NCBI GenBank assembly: GCA_032358255.1
Contig: JAULBX010025718.1
Coordinates: 62,001 to 126,000, forward strand
Origin: Heterotrichella gracilis
Taxonomy: Eukaryota; Sar; Xanthophyceae; Tribonematales; Xanthonemataceae
Direction of reading: 5' to 3'
Length of the DNA stretch: 64,000 nt
The notes beneath the pieces were generated by a model, which was given only the letters and a program-made list of their open reading frames with translations, did no database searches and was not told where the DNA came from. Shown in pieces: positions 1 through 12,514 of the stretch. Position 1 is the first letter of the stretch. Each line of letters begins with the position of its first letter. The position numbers were made by a program, and so were the translations under genes.

Positions 1-849
1 CCTGCTTTGTTAGCCTTCACTGTGATAGGTGATTGAGTGTTGACTGGTGCACTACCGTGCTGTTGCCATATTGACGCTCGTAGGCACTGTCAGCGAACTC
101 TTTGTGCGAGTGGTGTAACCTGGCGGTTCAGTACAGTGAGTTGGCAGCTTTCGCGTAAATTCGTGCCATCCCGGACCGCTCTCAAATGGTGCAGTAAGTT
201 TGTGGCTGATAAGTATATTTTACTGCACCCTGGCCAAAATGGTACAGCTTGTAAGTATATTTCGTGACTGATAAGTATATTTTGCTGGTACAGTTAAGTA
301 ATTCTTACGGGACGAAAGAAATAATCCGAAGAGAGATTGGGATATTGATCAACCACTTTACAGTGCCCGGCAGTAGGGGTCTCAAGAACGGAAGGATGTG
401 GGCACGCGTTTTCAACGGGAGTAACCTGGTGTATGCATGCTGGGCGAGGTTCGAGCTGGCCAGTTACTCGAACTCACGGGTGCCTTGTGATGTATGTTGA
501 GGGAGTGGGTTGTTTCCTTTTGTCCTTGTATCGATAACCAAGTCCGGTGTGCACAGCTAAAGCCAAACTACACAAGTGCTTTTGGTCACTATAAGTCGTG
601 ATGCATGCAAAGTTTAGGGTTTCCACTGGATTTTAGGGTTCAAGCTAGCTAGAGCTCAGCCTGAAGTGCAGCTACGTCACCTTGAGCCAAGTGCCAGGAG
701 TATAAAGCAAGCCAGTGTTTGTACATACAGCAAGCCATAACCTGCGTTTTCCCTTCGTGTTGCTGCCGACCTCCCATCGCACGCAGGGTGTGCAAGCACC
801 ACTCCTCGATTGCATAGGTGCATACGCCGGAGGACTAGGGGCGTGGAAG
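1..849. other. 5' flank, no gene recognised
   Basis: No supported coding exon was found. The stretch around 205-290 repeats a short AT-rich word (gataagtatattttRctg) two to three times. Single telomere-like words (tttagggtt) occur near 615-640. Bases 700-849 lie directly upstream of the proposed first exon of the D-lactate dehydrogenase gene and should hold its promoter and leader, but no TATA box or other element stands out. Confidence 0.4.
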
Positions 850-3800
850 ATGGCGCGAGCTGGGTCAGTGTTGGCCAGGGGTTGTGGAGGGTGGCAACAG
901 ATGTTCGCTGGCCACACCAGTGGCCACATCGGTGGTATGCCGTCAGCGTCCCTCGCAATTGCTGACTGCCTGGGCGCCAATCAGGGTAGGTGCTCGGCAT
1001 GAATTCGTGCTGGGTCGTTGATTCACCTGCACAACACACAATAGTGGTACACAAGACTGTGTGTTTGACTGAGTAAGGGAGCGCATGCTCGTACCAGTGA
1101 CCTTGTTTTAGAGTGCAGGCAGCGCAACGAGCCTGTTAGGTTGCTTGCACCATATGCATGCATGTCATCTCTATGCCGGTTCCGCATGCGTGCAGTTGGC
1201 CACACCTTTACAACGTGTTTGCACCCTGACCGTACACTCAAACACCCGCATCCACTCATCCACAGCCACCGCCCCCACCACCCCCTACCACCCCACCACC
1301 CGCCACCTGGCCACCGCCACCCCCTCACCCCCCCTGGACGAGACCCAGCTGCAGCGCCTGCGCGACACCCCCATAGCAGTGTTCTCAGCATCACGATACG
1401 TGCGGGAGTTCATGAAACCACTGGAGCAGGACTTCCACAACATCCACTATTTCGAGGTGCGCCAAGGAAAAACCCTATGGCCAAACCCTTGCCTCTGAGG
1501 ATGCGGATAGAACCCCGATCGCCAAGCCCTACATGGATCAGATGCCTTAGGTAGGGTTGAAACAGCTGGCTCAACAGTACCCTCCGAGGTGGCCTGCCTC
1601 ACCAGTCCTAAACTCTAAAGCCTCTTGAATCCATTGTATGGTGCGTGCAACAGTATGGGCTTGGCATATAATAGGAGATGCTTCACAAGATATAGCTTGT
1701 CATATTGTATTGGCGCAAGGCCGTATGCCATTTAGGTTTGCTATGTGCTTGCCCTAGAGTGTGGCATTAGGGTTTTGCATGATCTAACCCTAGGGTTTTC
1801 CTGCAGGCTCGCCTGGACAAGTTCAACGCCAAGCTGGCGCGTGGCTGCGAGGTGGTCAACCTGTTTGTGAACGACGTATGCGACGCAGAGGTAAGTCCAC
1901 AGGTGTAGGGGTTAGAGTTAGTTATTGACTGAGACCACATTGGTACGAGGCCGCAGAGGCGCAGCACCTCATCTGCACGCTACCCACCTCAGGAGTGAGC
2001 TGGTAAAAAATCCTCTGGAAACATTGCTGAAAGCTGCATGGCATCTGATATTGCTTCTGGTCTCTTGTTGCACACTGTTCAGACGAGCTGTTTGTTGATA
2101 TGTTAAAGTCCGGGGTGGTGTTCATTCTCCAGTCCCAGATGTTACAATGCCCTGACGATTATTAAGCATTTTGTCATTTGAAAACTACATCATTACTACC
2201 CTGCCCCCCAGAGTTGCTTAAAGACAGGTCAAGATGGTCTCATGGGGACATCTCGACGAGGTCGCATCCCCATGCTCACCCAGTTCAATCCCCGCCCCAG
2301 GTGGTGTCCATCCTCCAGTCCCAGGGGGTGCGGCTGGTGTCCATGCGGTGTGCGGGGTACGACCGGGTGGCCGTCAAGGCTGCGGTGGCTGCGGGGCTCA
2401 AGGTGGTGCGGGTACCCTCCTACTCGCCGCAGTCGGTGGCGGAGCATGCAGTCGCGCTCATTCTGACGCTGGCTAGGTGGGTGTGGATGGGGAAGATGGG
2501 GGTGGGGCCGAGGGTGGGGCCAACACGTGAGACCAGTAAAATTGGGTTGGTTGGTGGTGCAAGGTGGGTATTGGTGGGTGCAAGGAGGGGAGGGAAATGG
2601 GTTGCACTCCTCCTGGCCGCAGTGGGTGGCGGCGCAGGTGGTGGCGCTCATTCTGACACTGGCCAGGTGGGTGCGGGCTGCGGGAGTGGGGCGGGGTGGG
2701 GGGTCTGGGGTGGCAGAATTCTTGCTGGGTTGGCGCTGGCGTTGGCGCTGGCAAGGTGGGTATTGGTGGGTGCATGGAGGGGAGGGAAAGGTATGGCCCT
2801 CCTATTTGTGGCAGTCTGTGGCGGAGGCCGCAGTGGCGCTCATTCTGACGCTGGCGGGAGGGGGGCGGGAAGGGGCGGCGGGTTCATTGCTGATTTTGTG
2901 GTGCATGTGCTGCCACTGGCATGGTGTGTGTGGGGCTGTGCAGGGTGCAGGTCTGGGATTTGGTGTGCCCCCTGTCCCCACCTCACCACCCGGCTGTCCC
3001 CCGCCCCACCATTAATCCATGCAGGAACACACATCAACATGCTCACCAGTATGTGACACACATGCACACATAGCACAACGCACACAAGCACCCCTTGGGC
3101 ACTCCCGTTCTCCACCCCGCACCCACCCACGCAGGAACACGCATCGCGCCTACAACAACGTGCTGACCGGCAACTACGCGCTCACCCAGGGGCTGCTGGG
3201 GTTTGAGGTGGCGGGCAAGACGGTGGGGGTGATCGGGACGGGCAAGATTGGCACTGCGGTGTGCAAGATGATGAAGGTGAGGGGGAATTGAGGGTAGTGG
3301 TGGTGGTTGTAGTGCTTAGTGCCAGTTGGGCATGGTAGTGCAAACAGTAATGAAGGTGAGGGCTTTAAGGTATTCATTTTTATTACTTAATCAATTTGTT
3401 AATTAATTCAATTTTGTTCCCAAAGCGAGGCGGGCTGATACTGATGGTGGTGATGGTGGGTGTGGGGTGCTATGGTCAGCTTCTGTACTCCATTCACAAA
3501 GGAATGTGCATAACCATGCCCACGAAGACTGCACATGCAACCAGCGCATTTGCACATGTGTGGATTGAGGTCTTGACATGTTCCTCTTCCCGCAGGGCAT
3601 GGGGTGCAGAGTGATCGCTTTCGATCTCAAACCCAACCCCGAGTGTGAGGCCATTGGGGTATCTTACTACCCCACGGTGGAGCCGCTGCTTGCAGAGAGT
3701 GACATTCTCACCATGCACTGGCCGCTGCTGCCGTCCACCGTGCACTTCCTCAATGCGGAGAGGTGACCATTGACTCCAAACCCTAAATCTTTCATACAAA

Positions 3801-4497
3801 ACCCTAAACCCTGCACTGGCCACTGCTGCAATCCACCCGTGCAAGTTCTTATAATGCAGACAGGTGACAACAAACCCTGAAGCTGAGGATCCAGCATGCC
3901 ACACAAGCGTTGCAGTGACCGCGACTTTTAAGCAGTTCATCCCGATTAGGTGCACCTTCTAGGAACGAGTGGGTCGGGGACTGAGTGGAAAAGAGTGCGT
4001 GTTGCAGGATTGCCCACTTGAAGAACGGGGCTGTGCTGATCAACGTGAGCAGGGGAGGTCTTGTTGACACAGATGCGGTGCTGGATGCACTGGAGTCGGG
4101 CCAGATTGGCGCGTTTGGCACAGACGTGTATGAAAACGAAGGTATGTGTATTATAGCATTTCTGCTCCTGCTCAATTGCTTGAAAATTTAAGGATGTTTT
4201 GAGAAGTCTCCTTGTAAACACTGACGGTGCATCGGCAAGCTTTTCATATTGCTGAACAAACCCCTGCCTTTTGCAGGCAATCTTTTCTTCAAGGATTATT
4301 CCTCCCGGCCCACCAATGAGCGGATGGGCAGCTGGGACCGAAAATTCACCCTCCTCAAGTCCCTGCCCAACGTGCTGGTCACTCCCCACATAGCCTTTTT
4401 CACGCGGGAGGCGCTGGCAGAGATTGCTGCGACCACAAGGGAGAACATCAGGGATTGGGTGTTGGGGAGGAAACTAGTAAACGAGGTCAAGGCATAA
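850..4497 (+). CDS. D-lactate dehydrogenase (LdhA type), 8 exons
   Basis: This enzyme reduces pyruvate to D-lactate with NADH, a fermentative step. Exons are 850-985, 1266-1456, 1807-1890, 2301-2476, 3135-3276, 3596-3762, 4008-4141 and 4277-4497; phases agree and give about 416 residues. Visible motifs are VFSASRY at the start of the catalytic domain, [30 protein letters not shown], the NAD-binding VIGTGKIG (about residues 228-235), NVSRGG with the substrate Arg near 314, TDVYENE with the catalytic Glu, and TPHIAFFT with the catalytic His near 381. Order and spacing match bacterial LdhA (about 330 residues) rather than plant glycolate-type enzymes. The extra N-terminus starts [11 protein letters not shown], is rich in Arg and Ala, lacks acidic residues at first and resembles a mitochondrial presequence. 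Exon 1 is supported only by splice phase; the rest is firm. Introns after exons 4 and 6 hold exon-edge copies. Confidence 0.92.
2431..2870 (+). repeat. Triple tandem copy of the exon 4 3' edge (D-LDH intron 4)
   Basis: The end of exon 4 ([15 protein letters not shown] plus the GTGGGT donor, 2431-2485) recurs at about 2620-2675 and 2813-2865, a period of about 190 bases. The second copy keeps ALILTLAR and a GTGGGT donor; the third has lost the donor. The spacer between copies (ggtgggtattggtgggtgca...) is also duplicated, so whole blocks of exon edge plus intron were copied. Confidence 0.85.
3715..3870 (+). repeat. Decayed copy of the exon 6 3' edge with telomere words between (D-LDH)
   Basis: Bases 3714-3768 (cactggccgctgctgccgtc... 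to the donor AGGTGA) are followed by aaaccctaaa...aaaccctaaaccc and then a degenerate copy, cactggccactgctgcaatcc...gacaggtgac, at 3812-3867. The order is exon edge, telomere-like words, exon-edge copy. Confidence 0.75.
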
Positions 4498-4971
4498 ATA
4501 AAGGGTGGCGGGGTTGGTTGGAAGCACTCACTAGAGGTGTGAGACTGTACTGGAGGCTTTAGTGGCGGACTGCGTGGCCCATTGGTGGTGGAGTTGTTCT
4601 ACTTTCGTTGTGGTTTGTTGTGCAAAAATTGCAGCGCATTGAAGGCCAATTGGCAAACTTTACGGTGCAACAGTTGTGAAAAAAGCGAAGTAAAGGTATG
4701 ATATGTTATGATTAGGGTCGTTTATTTTTCTCGCCTCAAACATCTGCACTGCAGGCAAACGCTGGGCAAACGTTCACATACCGTTCATAGACCCATCCCG
4801 GAATTCAGTCGATGCCGGTGAATGCCGGTGATGTTGTTGGTGGTCTCACGGTCCAAGCATGCTACAGTTGCACCGATATGTGTCAAAACCCATCATCTTG
4901 TATGTGCATTCGAAGTGAGGGGTTGTAACCTCCAATTTGACTGCAGTGGGGACAGTCAAACTACTGAATGG

Positions 4972-7900
4972 ATGGATACGCCTGCACCTCGTCCGTTGCA
5001 GCATGACGCACAGGGCAGTCAGCCAGCAGCTCTGTTTGCGACACACCACAGCCATTCTACAGCAAACTTCGGCTCGACACAAGGTTCTGACCTGACCAAG
5101 CTTTGGGACACCTCTGCACCAAAGCAGCAAGGGTTGCAAGGGTTCCAGTTCACTCAGCAGGCCGATGGGAGCTTGCTTTTTGAAGAGGAGGACGTAGCCT
5201 TCGATCCATTGTACCAAGCTGGTGCACGCTTTTCCCAGCTATCAGATTCTAAGATGGGGGCATGCGTTTCCAGTCCACAGCCCCAACCCACTCAGGAAGC
5301 GATGCCACTGACCTTCACACAAAAGCACCTGCACCAGCTTGCAGCACAGCACCCACAAACTGATAAGGCACCAGTGCATTTAGAGGCAGAGCAAGTAGAG
5401 CGCATCAACAGCCTACGTGTGCTTTCTGCACTGTCTGAAGGGCTGGAGGTTGACCAAGCCCACCACAGCCAAGCACGGGGAGGACCACAACGGCGTGTCA
5501 GCACCTCTACAGCCAGTGCAACCAGCGTTTCACCCAGGTCCAACAGCCTCTCCAAGCTCATTGCACTTGCGGAGGAAGAACAGGGAGCTGCACAACGGTT
5601 GCAACCTCCCTCAAGGAGTGGCAGCCTGAAAGCATTCTCAAGGGCTGTGCCAGACTCCTTTGAAGTTGCAGCGAGCCAGGTTCCCTCGCAGGGTTACAAC
5701 GATGGCGGGTACTTGCACCAAGCCCTGAGCTTTTCTGACTCAGACAATGACCACCCCATGGGCGCTGATGCAGCACACTCCAGCCAGTTCAGAAGCAGAA
5801 ATGGCAGTGGCACCAGGAGCAATGCTACCACCAGCACAGTCTCTCCAGGCAACAGCATGGAAGCCTCAGTAGATCACATCACCCCATACAGGAGCCTCAC
5901 CCACCCATCAGAGCGCAGCCAATGGCGAATGCCCGACCACCCACACCATGGGCTACAGGTCATGCCACAGGACCATGCGCTTGCCAGCCCTTTGACCAGC
6001 GAGTATGCCGACAGCCACCACATCCCACTGGAGGGCCAGTGCGACCTGTTCAGCCCTGGATCAAGCAGCCCAGGCACACCCCCAACCACATCCAGCATGC
6101 ACACGCCAGCCCACAGGTTGCTGCAGGACCAGCCATCCTACCCAGCTTCGGCAGCGGAGATTGGCCACACCCCAAGCACCGCAACTGCCACTCCAGCAAG
6201 CGTGGGTGGGCGGGGTAGCCAGCGCCACGCGGCAGCCAGTGCATCAAACCCTAAGGGTAAGCAGCCTGGCGGCGGACAGGTGGCAGCCAGTGCATCAAAC
6301 CCTAAGGGTAAACAGCCTGGCGGTGGACAGGTAGCAGCCAGTGCATCAAACCCTAAGGGTAAACAGCCTGGTGGACAGGTGCATGTTGGCAGGCTCAAAC
6401 AGGAGCACAGAGGTCATCCCACTGCCCCACCTGCAGCCAAACCTTCTGCCAAGAAGACCCAGCAGCAGGGCAAGGTGGCGCGACAACTGCCTGGCAGAGT
6501 TGCAGGAGGTGCAAAGCCGCGTGCATGGAGCCCTGGTGCATCCTCCCCTGCTCGAGGGAGGCCCATCACTCGGGGAGCACAGAGTGCCAAGCGCAGCCCG
6601 GCTCACAGGTAGGATCCATTTCAAACCCTAATAAGGGTAGACACTGAACCCAAGAGCCTCGATTACATCTTCCTCTATCCACTCGCACACACCCTTCCAT
6701 TTCATGCCACTTTTGTTGTCTGGCGCAAAATTGAAAAGAGGCTATCACATGCATTCATGCGATTGCCCCTGTGTAATCATTGTATCCAGCGTTTGAATTT
6801 TTTGTCTTCTCTATCTACAGCAGTGCTAGGGCTAGAGCTCGGGTCAAGGCCCCCACCCCCAGCATGGCACAGCTGGGATTGACTCCAAAAGCCAAGCAAA
6901 CCAATGACAGCCTTGCAGAGACAGCGGCATCACTGGATGAGGGTGCCTCTCCAGACCTGGATGACGAGGCTGTTGAGGAAGCCCTGCAAGCTTGGCGGAG
7001 GGTCCACCATCCACTGAAGTACAGGTAGGCTGCTTTAGGGTTTAGGGTTTTGGACAGGTGGGTGGCTCATATGCATGCATCAATCAGCATGTATTGATGC
7101 ATGCATTTTAACGACCTACATGTAACCTTCCCACTGAGCCAAGTCCGCATTACACAGGCTGAGCCACCTCAGCAGACAGACATTACCAAGATGTCCTTAG
7201 AAGCAGGATGGTCCATGGTTGTATATTTCACTACACTATTTTGCTTACATATTGATAAATAAATGATTGACCATTGGTTTGCAGGTCAAAGAGCGCCCCG
7301 CGACTGGGCACACAGCCACCTCCACGTGCAGCCCCCAGCCGCACACCGTGGGACGCATCTTCACGTGTGGACCACAGGGATCCGGTGCTGGAGTGGCTGC
7401 CCCCCAACTTCCATGTGCGCTTCAACTTTGATGCCACACTGCGCGGGGGTGATGCGCCTGCTGCCTGTGGTTCTGACCAGTCTGCCAGGAGCAGCAGCCC
7501 ATTTGCACAGGTAAAAATAGGCAAAAAGCTTCTATGTATAGCTAAACACGGGAATGTAAATGTACTGTTTTCTATTTGAAATTTCCCTTTGCTGGTAGGC
7601 AGGCTGCGGCCTTCAGTTCAGGGTGTATCAATTTAGGGACTAGGGTTTAGGGTTTGAGGTTTAGCCCCTCTGCATAAGTAGGCCGGCTGTGAACTTCAAT
7701 TAGGGTTTTACAGTTTCAAGCTTATTGTGTGGTTGGTCCTTGCAGGCGATGTCACCAAGTGTGAGTCCCGGCCTTGGCCCCCGCCACACCCCTCAACCAT
7801 ATGACAACCCCCACACCACAGCCTCCAGCCAGGTCGCCACCACCACCAGACACAGCCACAGATATGCACCAGCTGTACTCACCACAGCCACCGCTGGAAA

Positions 7901-10900
7901 TGGCCAGAGTGAGGTGACGCTGGCACGAGGTGATGCCAACGGCGTTGGTTGGTCAGGCATTGACAATGCGGCGCACAATGTTGACGGATGTGAACCCAGG
8001 AGCCAGAGCTTTCCCGCGTCATGGCACATTGGCCGAGCCTGGCGCATGGCTTCGCCTCCACCCAAGCGGCCACAGGCCAAGCCCAAGTCAAAGAACGCAG
8101 CCCAACCCAAGCGCACCACAACGCCTGGCCATCCTGCTTCTAAACCCTCAGCAGGGTTTGATAGCCCTGCCATGCACCAGGTGGCTAGGACCCCCGGCGG
8201 TGTGCACCGGGAGCCCCTCCGCCTTCTTAGCCGCACCCGCACACCCTCTGCAACTACGCCTGCAACCCGCAGTGCCAGCAAAAGTACGCCCAAGGTCAAA
8301 ACGCAATCCCGGGGAGAGGGTGGCAATGTGAAATCCCAGGGACAGCAAGGGGGCGCACATGATCGGGGAGAAATGGTTGCCAACGGTAGCTCGCGGGGAG
8401 TGGTGGCCAACTTGTTTGGCTTTGACCGCACGCCAGTACGGGGTACCAGCAGTGGGAGCAAGGGGGGGAGCGTGGGAGGGGGCGTCGGTCCGATGATGCG
8501 CTTCCAGCTGGGCAGCTTTGAGCCTGCAGTTTCCCCTGGGCCCTGGGAAGAGGAGCAGGCAAGGTGAGCAGGCAGCCCTGGTGGCTGGTACATATATGCA
8601 CTGTACAAGTGCAGTTCAACCTGCGAGATTTTCCTTGTTTATCTTTGTGTTATTGTGTTTATACCACGGTGAGTGACTGGAGTGTTTTTGTACAAGTACA
8701 TTTCCACCTGTAAGCTAGCTCCTTTTTCTCACAATAGAGCGGCTTTTGGAGGACAGGCAATTTTGGTTGAATGTTTCCACCCATGTGTGCAGGGAGTGGG
8801 TGCGTGAGACCCTGGGGCTGCAGCACCTGGTGGAGCGTGGGGCACAGGCAGCGCTGCTGGACAACCCGCTGCGCAACGGACAGCTACTGGCTGCAGTGGC
8901 AGGTACAGCCTCCAAATCAGCCGTTCTCAATTATGGGCATGCGTCTGTGACCTGTGGGGTTGTACAATGGGAAATCAACCCAGTATGTCAAATAGTAATG
9001 AATCATTCTGCGGAAAAAGAATTCACAGCTAAATACTGTATATTCATTTACGAATAAAACTTTATTTGTGTTTCCAGGTGCGCTGACCACGCGCAAGGTC
9101 CCTGGCTTGGCCTCCGCCCCAAAGTCCCTGGAGGCAGCCCGCGGCAACATGGTGCGTGCCCTGCAGGCACTGGGTGTGGAGCCACCACAAGGGGGGCAGC
9201 AGGCGGCGGAGGCAATGGGGGCCCTGGTGGAGCACATGCTCCAGGTGAGGAACCGTACAATTAAATTTAAAAAATCAATGTACCTTAAATATATGGAAAT
9301 TCAGGCGGCCTCTTTTGTGGTGGCGTTGCGCATGCCTTTTTCATTATATCCATGAACCAATGGGACATATATCGTCTCCCTGCAATACATGCATTGAGCA
9401 ATGCTGACAAGCGCTGCAACCTTGCAGGGCCACCTCCCCACCATCTGGGGCCTGCTCACCCACCTGCGCCACACCCACATCAACGCACACAGCCCCCCGC
9501 CGCCCACCGCCACGCCCCCCACCTCACTCTCCCGCACGCTGCTCACCTGCGGCAGCACCCCACTGCTGCTGGGCAATGGCGAGGAGGCGACAGCACCCGC
9601 AAGGAGCCGCACCAGGACACCCACCACCACCACCACCACCAGCCACACCAGAACACCCACCAATGCCAACACCACCAGCGGCACAAGGACACCCAGCCGC
9701 TCCACCACCACCCCAACTACCGCTAGCAACTCCAAAACACCCTGTCGCAGCGCCAGTGCATGCAAAGGACAGTCATGACCTCATGTGAGGTCAACTTGGA
9801 GGGTGCTGAGGTGTTGATGGCATCCGCAAGGAGCCGCACCACCATCACCACCACCACCACCAGCCGCAGCACCAGCCGCAGCGCCAGCCGCAGCCAAGTG
9901 GGCAGTTTGCGTGAGGTGGATTTAAGGTGTTCTTCAGGCGGGTGTTTGGCAGACAGCCTTGAGCGCATGCTTGGTCCCGAGGCGCATGTGCCAGTGGGTG
10001 GTGTGGCTATGGTTGAGAGTCAGCTGCGCAGCCGGGGGCAGCTGTGCGGTCAAGGGGGGCTGTGCGAGGTGTGCAGGGAACGCCACATGGGCGGGGCTGA
10101 AGCGCAGGAGAGTGGGCCATGTGGCACTGGAGAGGGCCAGCATGCAGGGAGTTCACATGGCCCTCTAACTCAGCCTCAGCATGTCATGCTCCTGGAGGGA
10201 GAGAGGGACGCCGGCCATGGCACAGGCACACCCAAATCCGCTACCCCACAACATACCACCACCCCTGCACGCGCCACCACCCACATGATCGCTGTCAGCG
10301 CCAGCACCGCCCCAGGGCAGGATAATACAATCATGATGCAGGACAGGAAGGCGCGGTTCCACAAGAAGCTGGCCAAGTTCCTGAGCAGCCGAGCAGCGCG
10401 AAGTGGGTCCACTGGGGCAGGAGCGGCGCAAATTGGGCGAAATGGGTTGGAATCAGCGCGGTCCCATGGAGGGGCCTCGCCGCGCAAGGTGTCGGCGCCA
10501 TCACCCAGCAAGCGGGGCAGCGCGCTGGTGGTATCAGCTCCCGAGGATGCGCGGCGCGTCAGCGCGCGCTCAGTCTCCTTTAGCAGCAGCCCGGGTGTGG
10601 TCGCCACTCAGAGTTCATACAGGGAGAGCCTGCGCTTCCCCACCCCGCACAGCCTGGCGCCTGCCGGTGCCGGTGCCATCCCTGGGTCTGGTCCCCACCC
10701 GCATGACGCCCCTGTGCAGGGTGAGGTGGGGGTGTGGGGGGCCAAGCTGCTGTCGCCAAACAAGGGGCGTTTGAGCGTGGTGCAGCAGGAAGCGCTCCTG
10801 GCGAGGCTGGCTGCGCCAAGAAATGGCAAGATTGCTGCCAGCTTGGGAGGGGTGGGTGCTGCGCCCACGGCGGCACCTAGCGGGGTTCCAGCGGTGTCAA

Positions 10901-12198
10901 ATGGAGCTGTGCCAGCAGCCACAGGTGAATCATCCTACACCTTGTATGCATCTATTGTCCTTGTGCAGAAGAGGTACATTTGTGGAAATAAAATATCATG
11001 TCAATAATGCGCCCCTATTGTAAACATGTATCATTGGTTTCTATTTTTTTGTTTATTCAGCAACAGGTATGTGTTTGCAGAAAAGCCCACTGCGGAGGCG
11101 CGGGCGGAGAGTGGAGATGGCTGTGAAGGCTATGAGCAGGGTCGGCTAATGCCACGGCCCAACAACAGGGGGCCGAGCACAGATGCAGGTGGGAGTGCCC
11201 CCTGTGACATGCCAGGAGGACGATATCAAGTCCTATTTCCAGTCCTGTGGACATGCTATGATTGCATGTTTGGCACTTGGTACTGGGATATGCATGCACG
11301 CAAATCATCGCCCCTGAACATGGCAAGGCATGCAATCGTCCATTACTAACTTGTACGTGCATCTGTTGGTTGCATTTGTCATGAATTAGTGACTGAGTAG
11401 ATTGAAAATGATGTGAAGTATTGCAAGACATGACCTTTTCGGAGTACTTTTGTCAATACTGTACAATTTTGTTTTATCTCTTGCTGCATGCGTGCGTGCA
11501 TGGCTGCGCAGCCACGGCATCCGCGTGAAGGATGGGGTGCCGCTGGAGGCCGCCTGCCGCGACGGCACCCTCCTGTGCAAGGTGGTGGGGCTGGTGGGGC
11601 GCAGGCAGATGGAGGGGGTGGACTGGCGGCCAACATCGCAGGCAGCGGCGCTGAGGAACGTCACCAAGGTGAGTGCGGGCATGGGGATGAAAATAAATTT
11701 GAAAACAATTCAGGGAAAATATACAAAAAAGTAATCAATAATAATAATATGTACAAGGTGGTTGTAAAAGCTTTCTGTGCAGCTTATTCTTGACCAGGCG
11801 CCTTCGGGGTTGTCAGGAAATAGGGAGGAGGAGAGGAATTAGGGCTTAGGCTGCAGCTGGTTTGCAGCACAATTTGCCATCCCTGGTGCGATCTCACAGA
11901 CTTGAGGCTTCTGGTGTCTTTGCCTGCATTGCCCTAGTTGCATTCTTTCAACCTGCCAGGAAAGTACACCACTTCCCATTTTCTGCAGTGCCTGTCCTAC
12001 CTCAAGGCGCACAGCAGGATTGCCCTGGACCAGCTGTGGCGGGAGAGGGACATCCTTGATGGTGCACCGGGGGTGGCGCAGGCGCTTCTGGCAGACATTC
12101 AGGCTGCATACAGGAGGCGACCAGCAATAATTGTACCGGTTACTGTTCAGCGCTGGCAGCGGTTGCACACCCAAGGACTTTGCCAATGGGAGGGCTGA
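4972..12198 (+). CDS. Large disordered protein with two calponin-homology-like regions
   Basis: Supported exons are 4972-6608, 6821-7024, 7285-7510, 7746-8563, 8793-8902, 9078-9244, 9428-about 9780, about 9780-10924, 11081-11188, about 11500-11668 and 11989-12198. The N-terminal half is Ser/Gln/Pro-rich and looks disordered. Exons 5-7 (REWVRETLGL, NPLRNGQLLAAV, ARGNMVRALQALGV, IWGLLTHLR) fit a calponin-homology fold. The last two exons (WLRSHGIRV, EAACRDGTLLCKVV, AAALRNVTK, DQLWRERDILDG, ALLADIQAAY) form a second, clearer one. A basic Ser/Arg/Thr-rich linker lies between them. Such domains bind actin or microtubules, so a cytoskeletal or ciliary role is an inference. The reading frame changes inside an ACC/CAC-rich tract near 9600-9830, where I see no clean intron; an unseen intron or a sequence error is possible. 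The phase also fails just before 11512. Start chosen at the first Met of the conserved frame (MDTPAPRPLQ); an in-frame Met lies at 4822. Confidence 0.7.
6225..6385 (+). repeat. Coding tandem repeat, about 60 bases x 3, containing CCCTAAGGGTAA
   Basis: Within exon 1 of the calponin-homology gene the unit encoding AASASNPKGKQPGGGQV occurs three times, the last slightly shortened. Each unit contains the back-to-back telomere-like string aaaccctaagggtaa. The repeat is in frame, so copy number can vary without breaking the protein. Confidence 0.85.
9590..9900 (+). repeat. ACC/CAC-rich low-complexity tract with a duplicated segment
   Basis: Two blocks share gcaYccgcaaggagccgcacca followed by runs of ACC/CAC (9594-9660 and 9821-9900). 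All three forward frames are open over part of the stretch. The reading frame of the surrounding gene shifts here. Confidence 0.7.
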
Positions 12199-12514
12199 AT
12201 TAAATGATGACTTTGCGAGAGTATATTGTCGTAGTTTTTGTTCTGAACCAAAGCCTGCGTCCTCTAGGAATTACAGAGTGAGTAGCACCAGCTGAGAGGC
12301 TGTTGACTTGACACTATGGACGTGGATTTCAGGGTGCTCATGTGACATAATCACTGCTCAACAATTATTGCTTCAAAACAATTATTGTTATGTTGGAAGG
12401 CTGTGCAGGATAGTCCAACTTGGAGGCAGCCTATATGCTGAACATAAATTACAGGTTTTTATACCTACAGTAACTGCCATGCAATCATGGTTTATGCATA
12501 CCCCTAGACAAGGG

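Noticed and set aside
420-500. tRNA-like ggttcgag motif
   Set aside because: No acceptor stem, anticodon arm or second box could be folded around it.
2178-3056. 292-codon unbroken plus frame
   Set aside because: It runs through D-LDH exon 4 into the intron. The tail is repeats of the exon edge and low-complexity Gly/Val, not a separate protein.
7793-8608. 271-codon minus-strand frame opposite exon 4 of the calponin-homology gene
   Set aside because: It has no domain. The plus frame has matching splice sites and phases on both sides.
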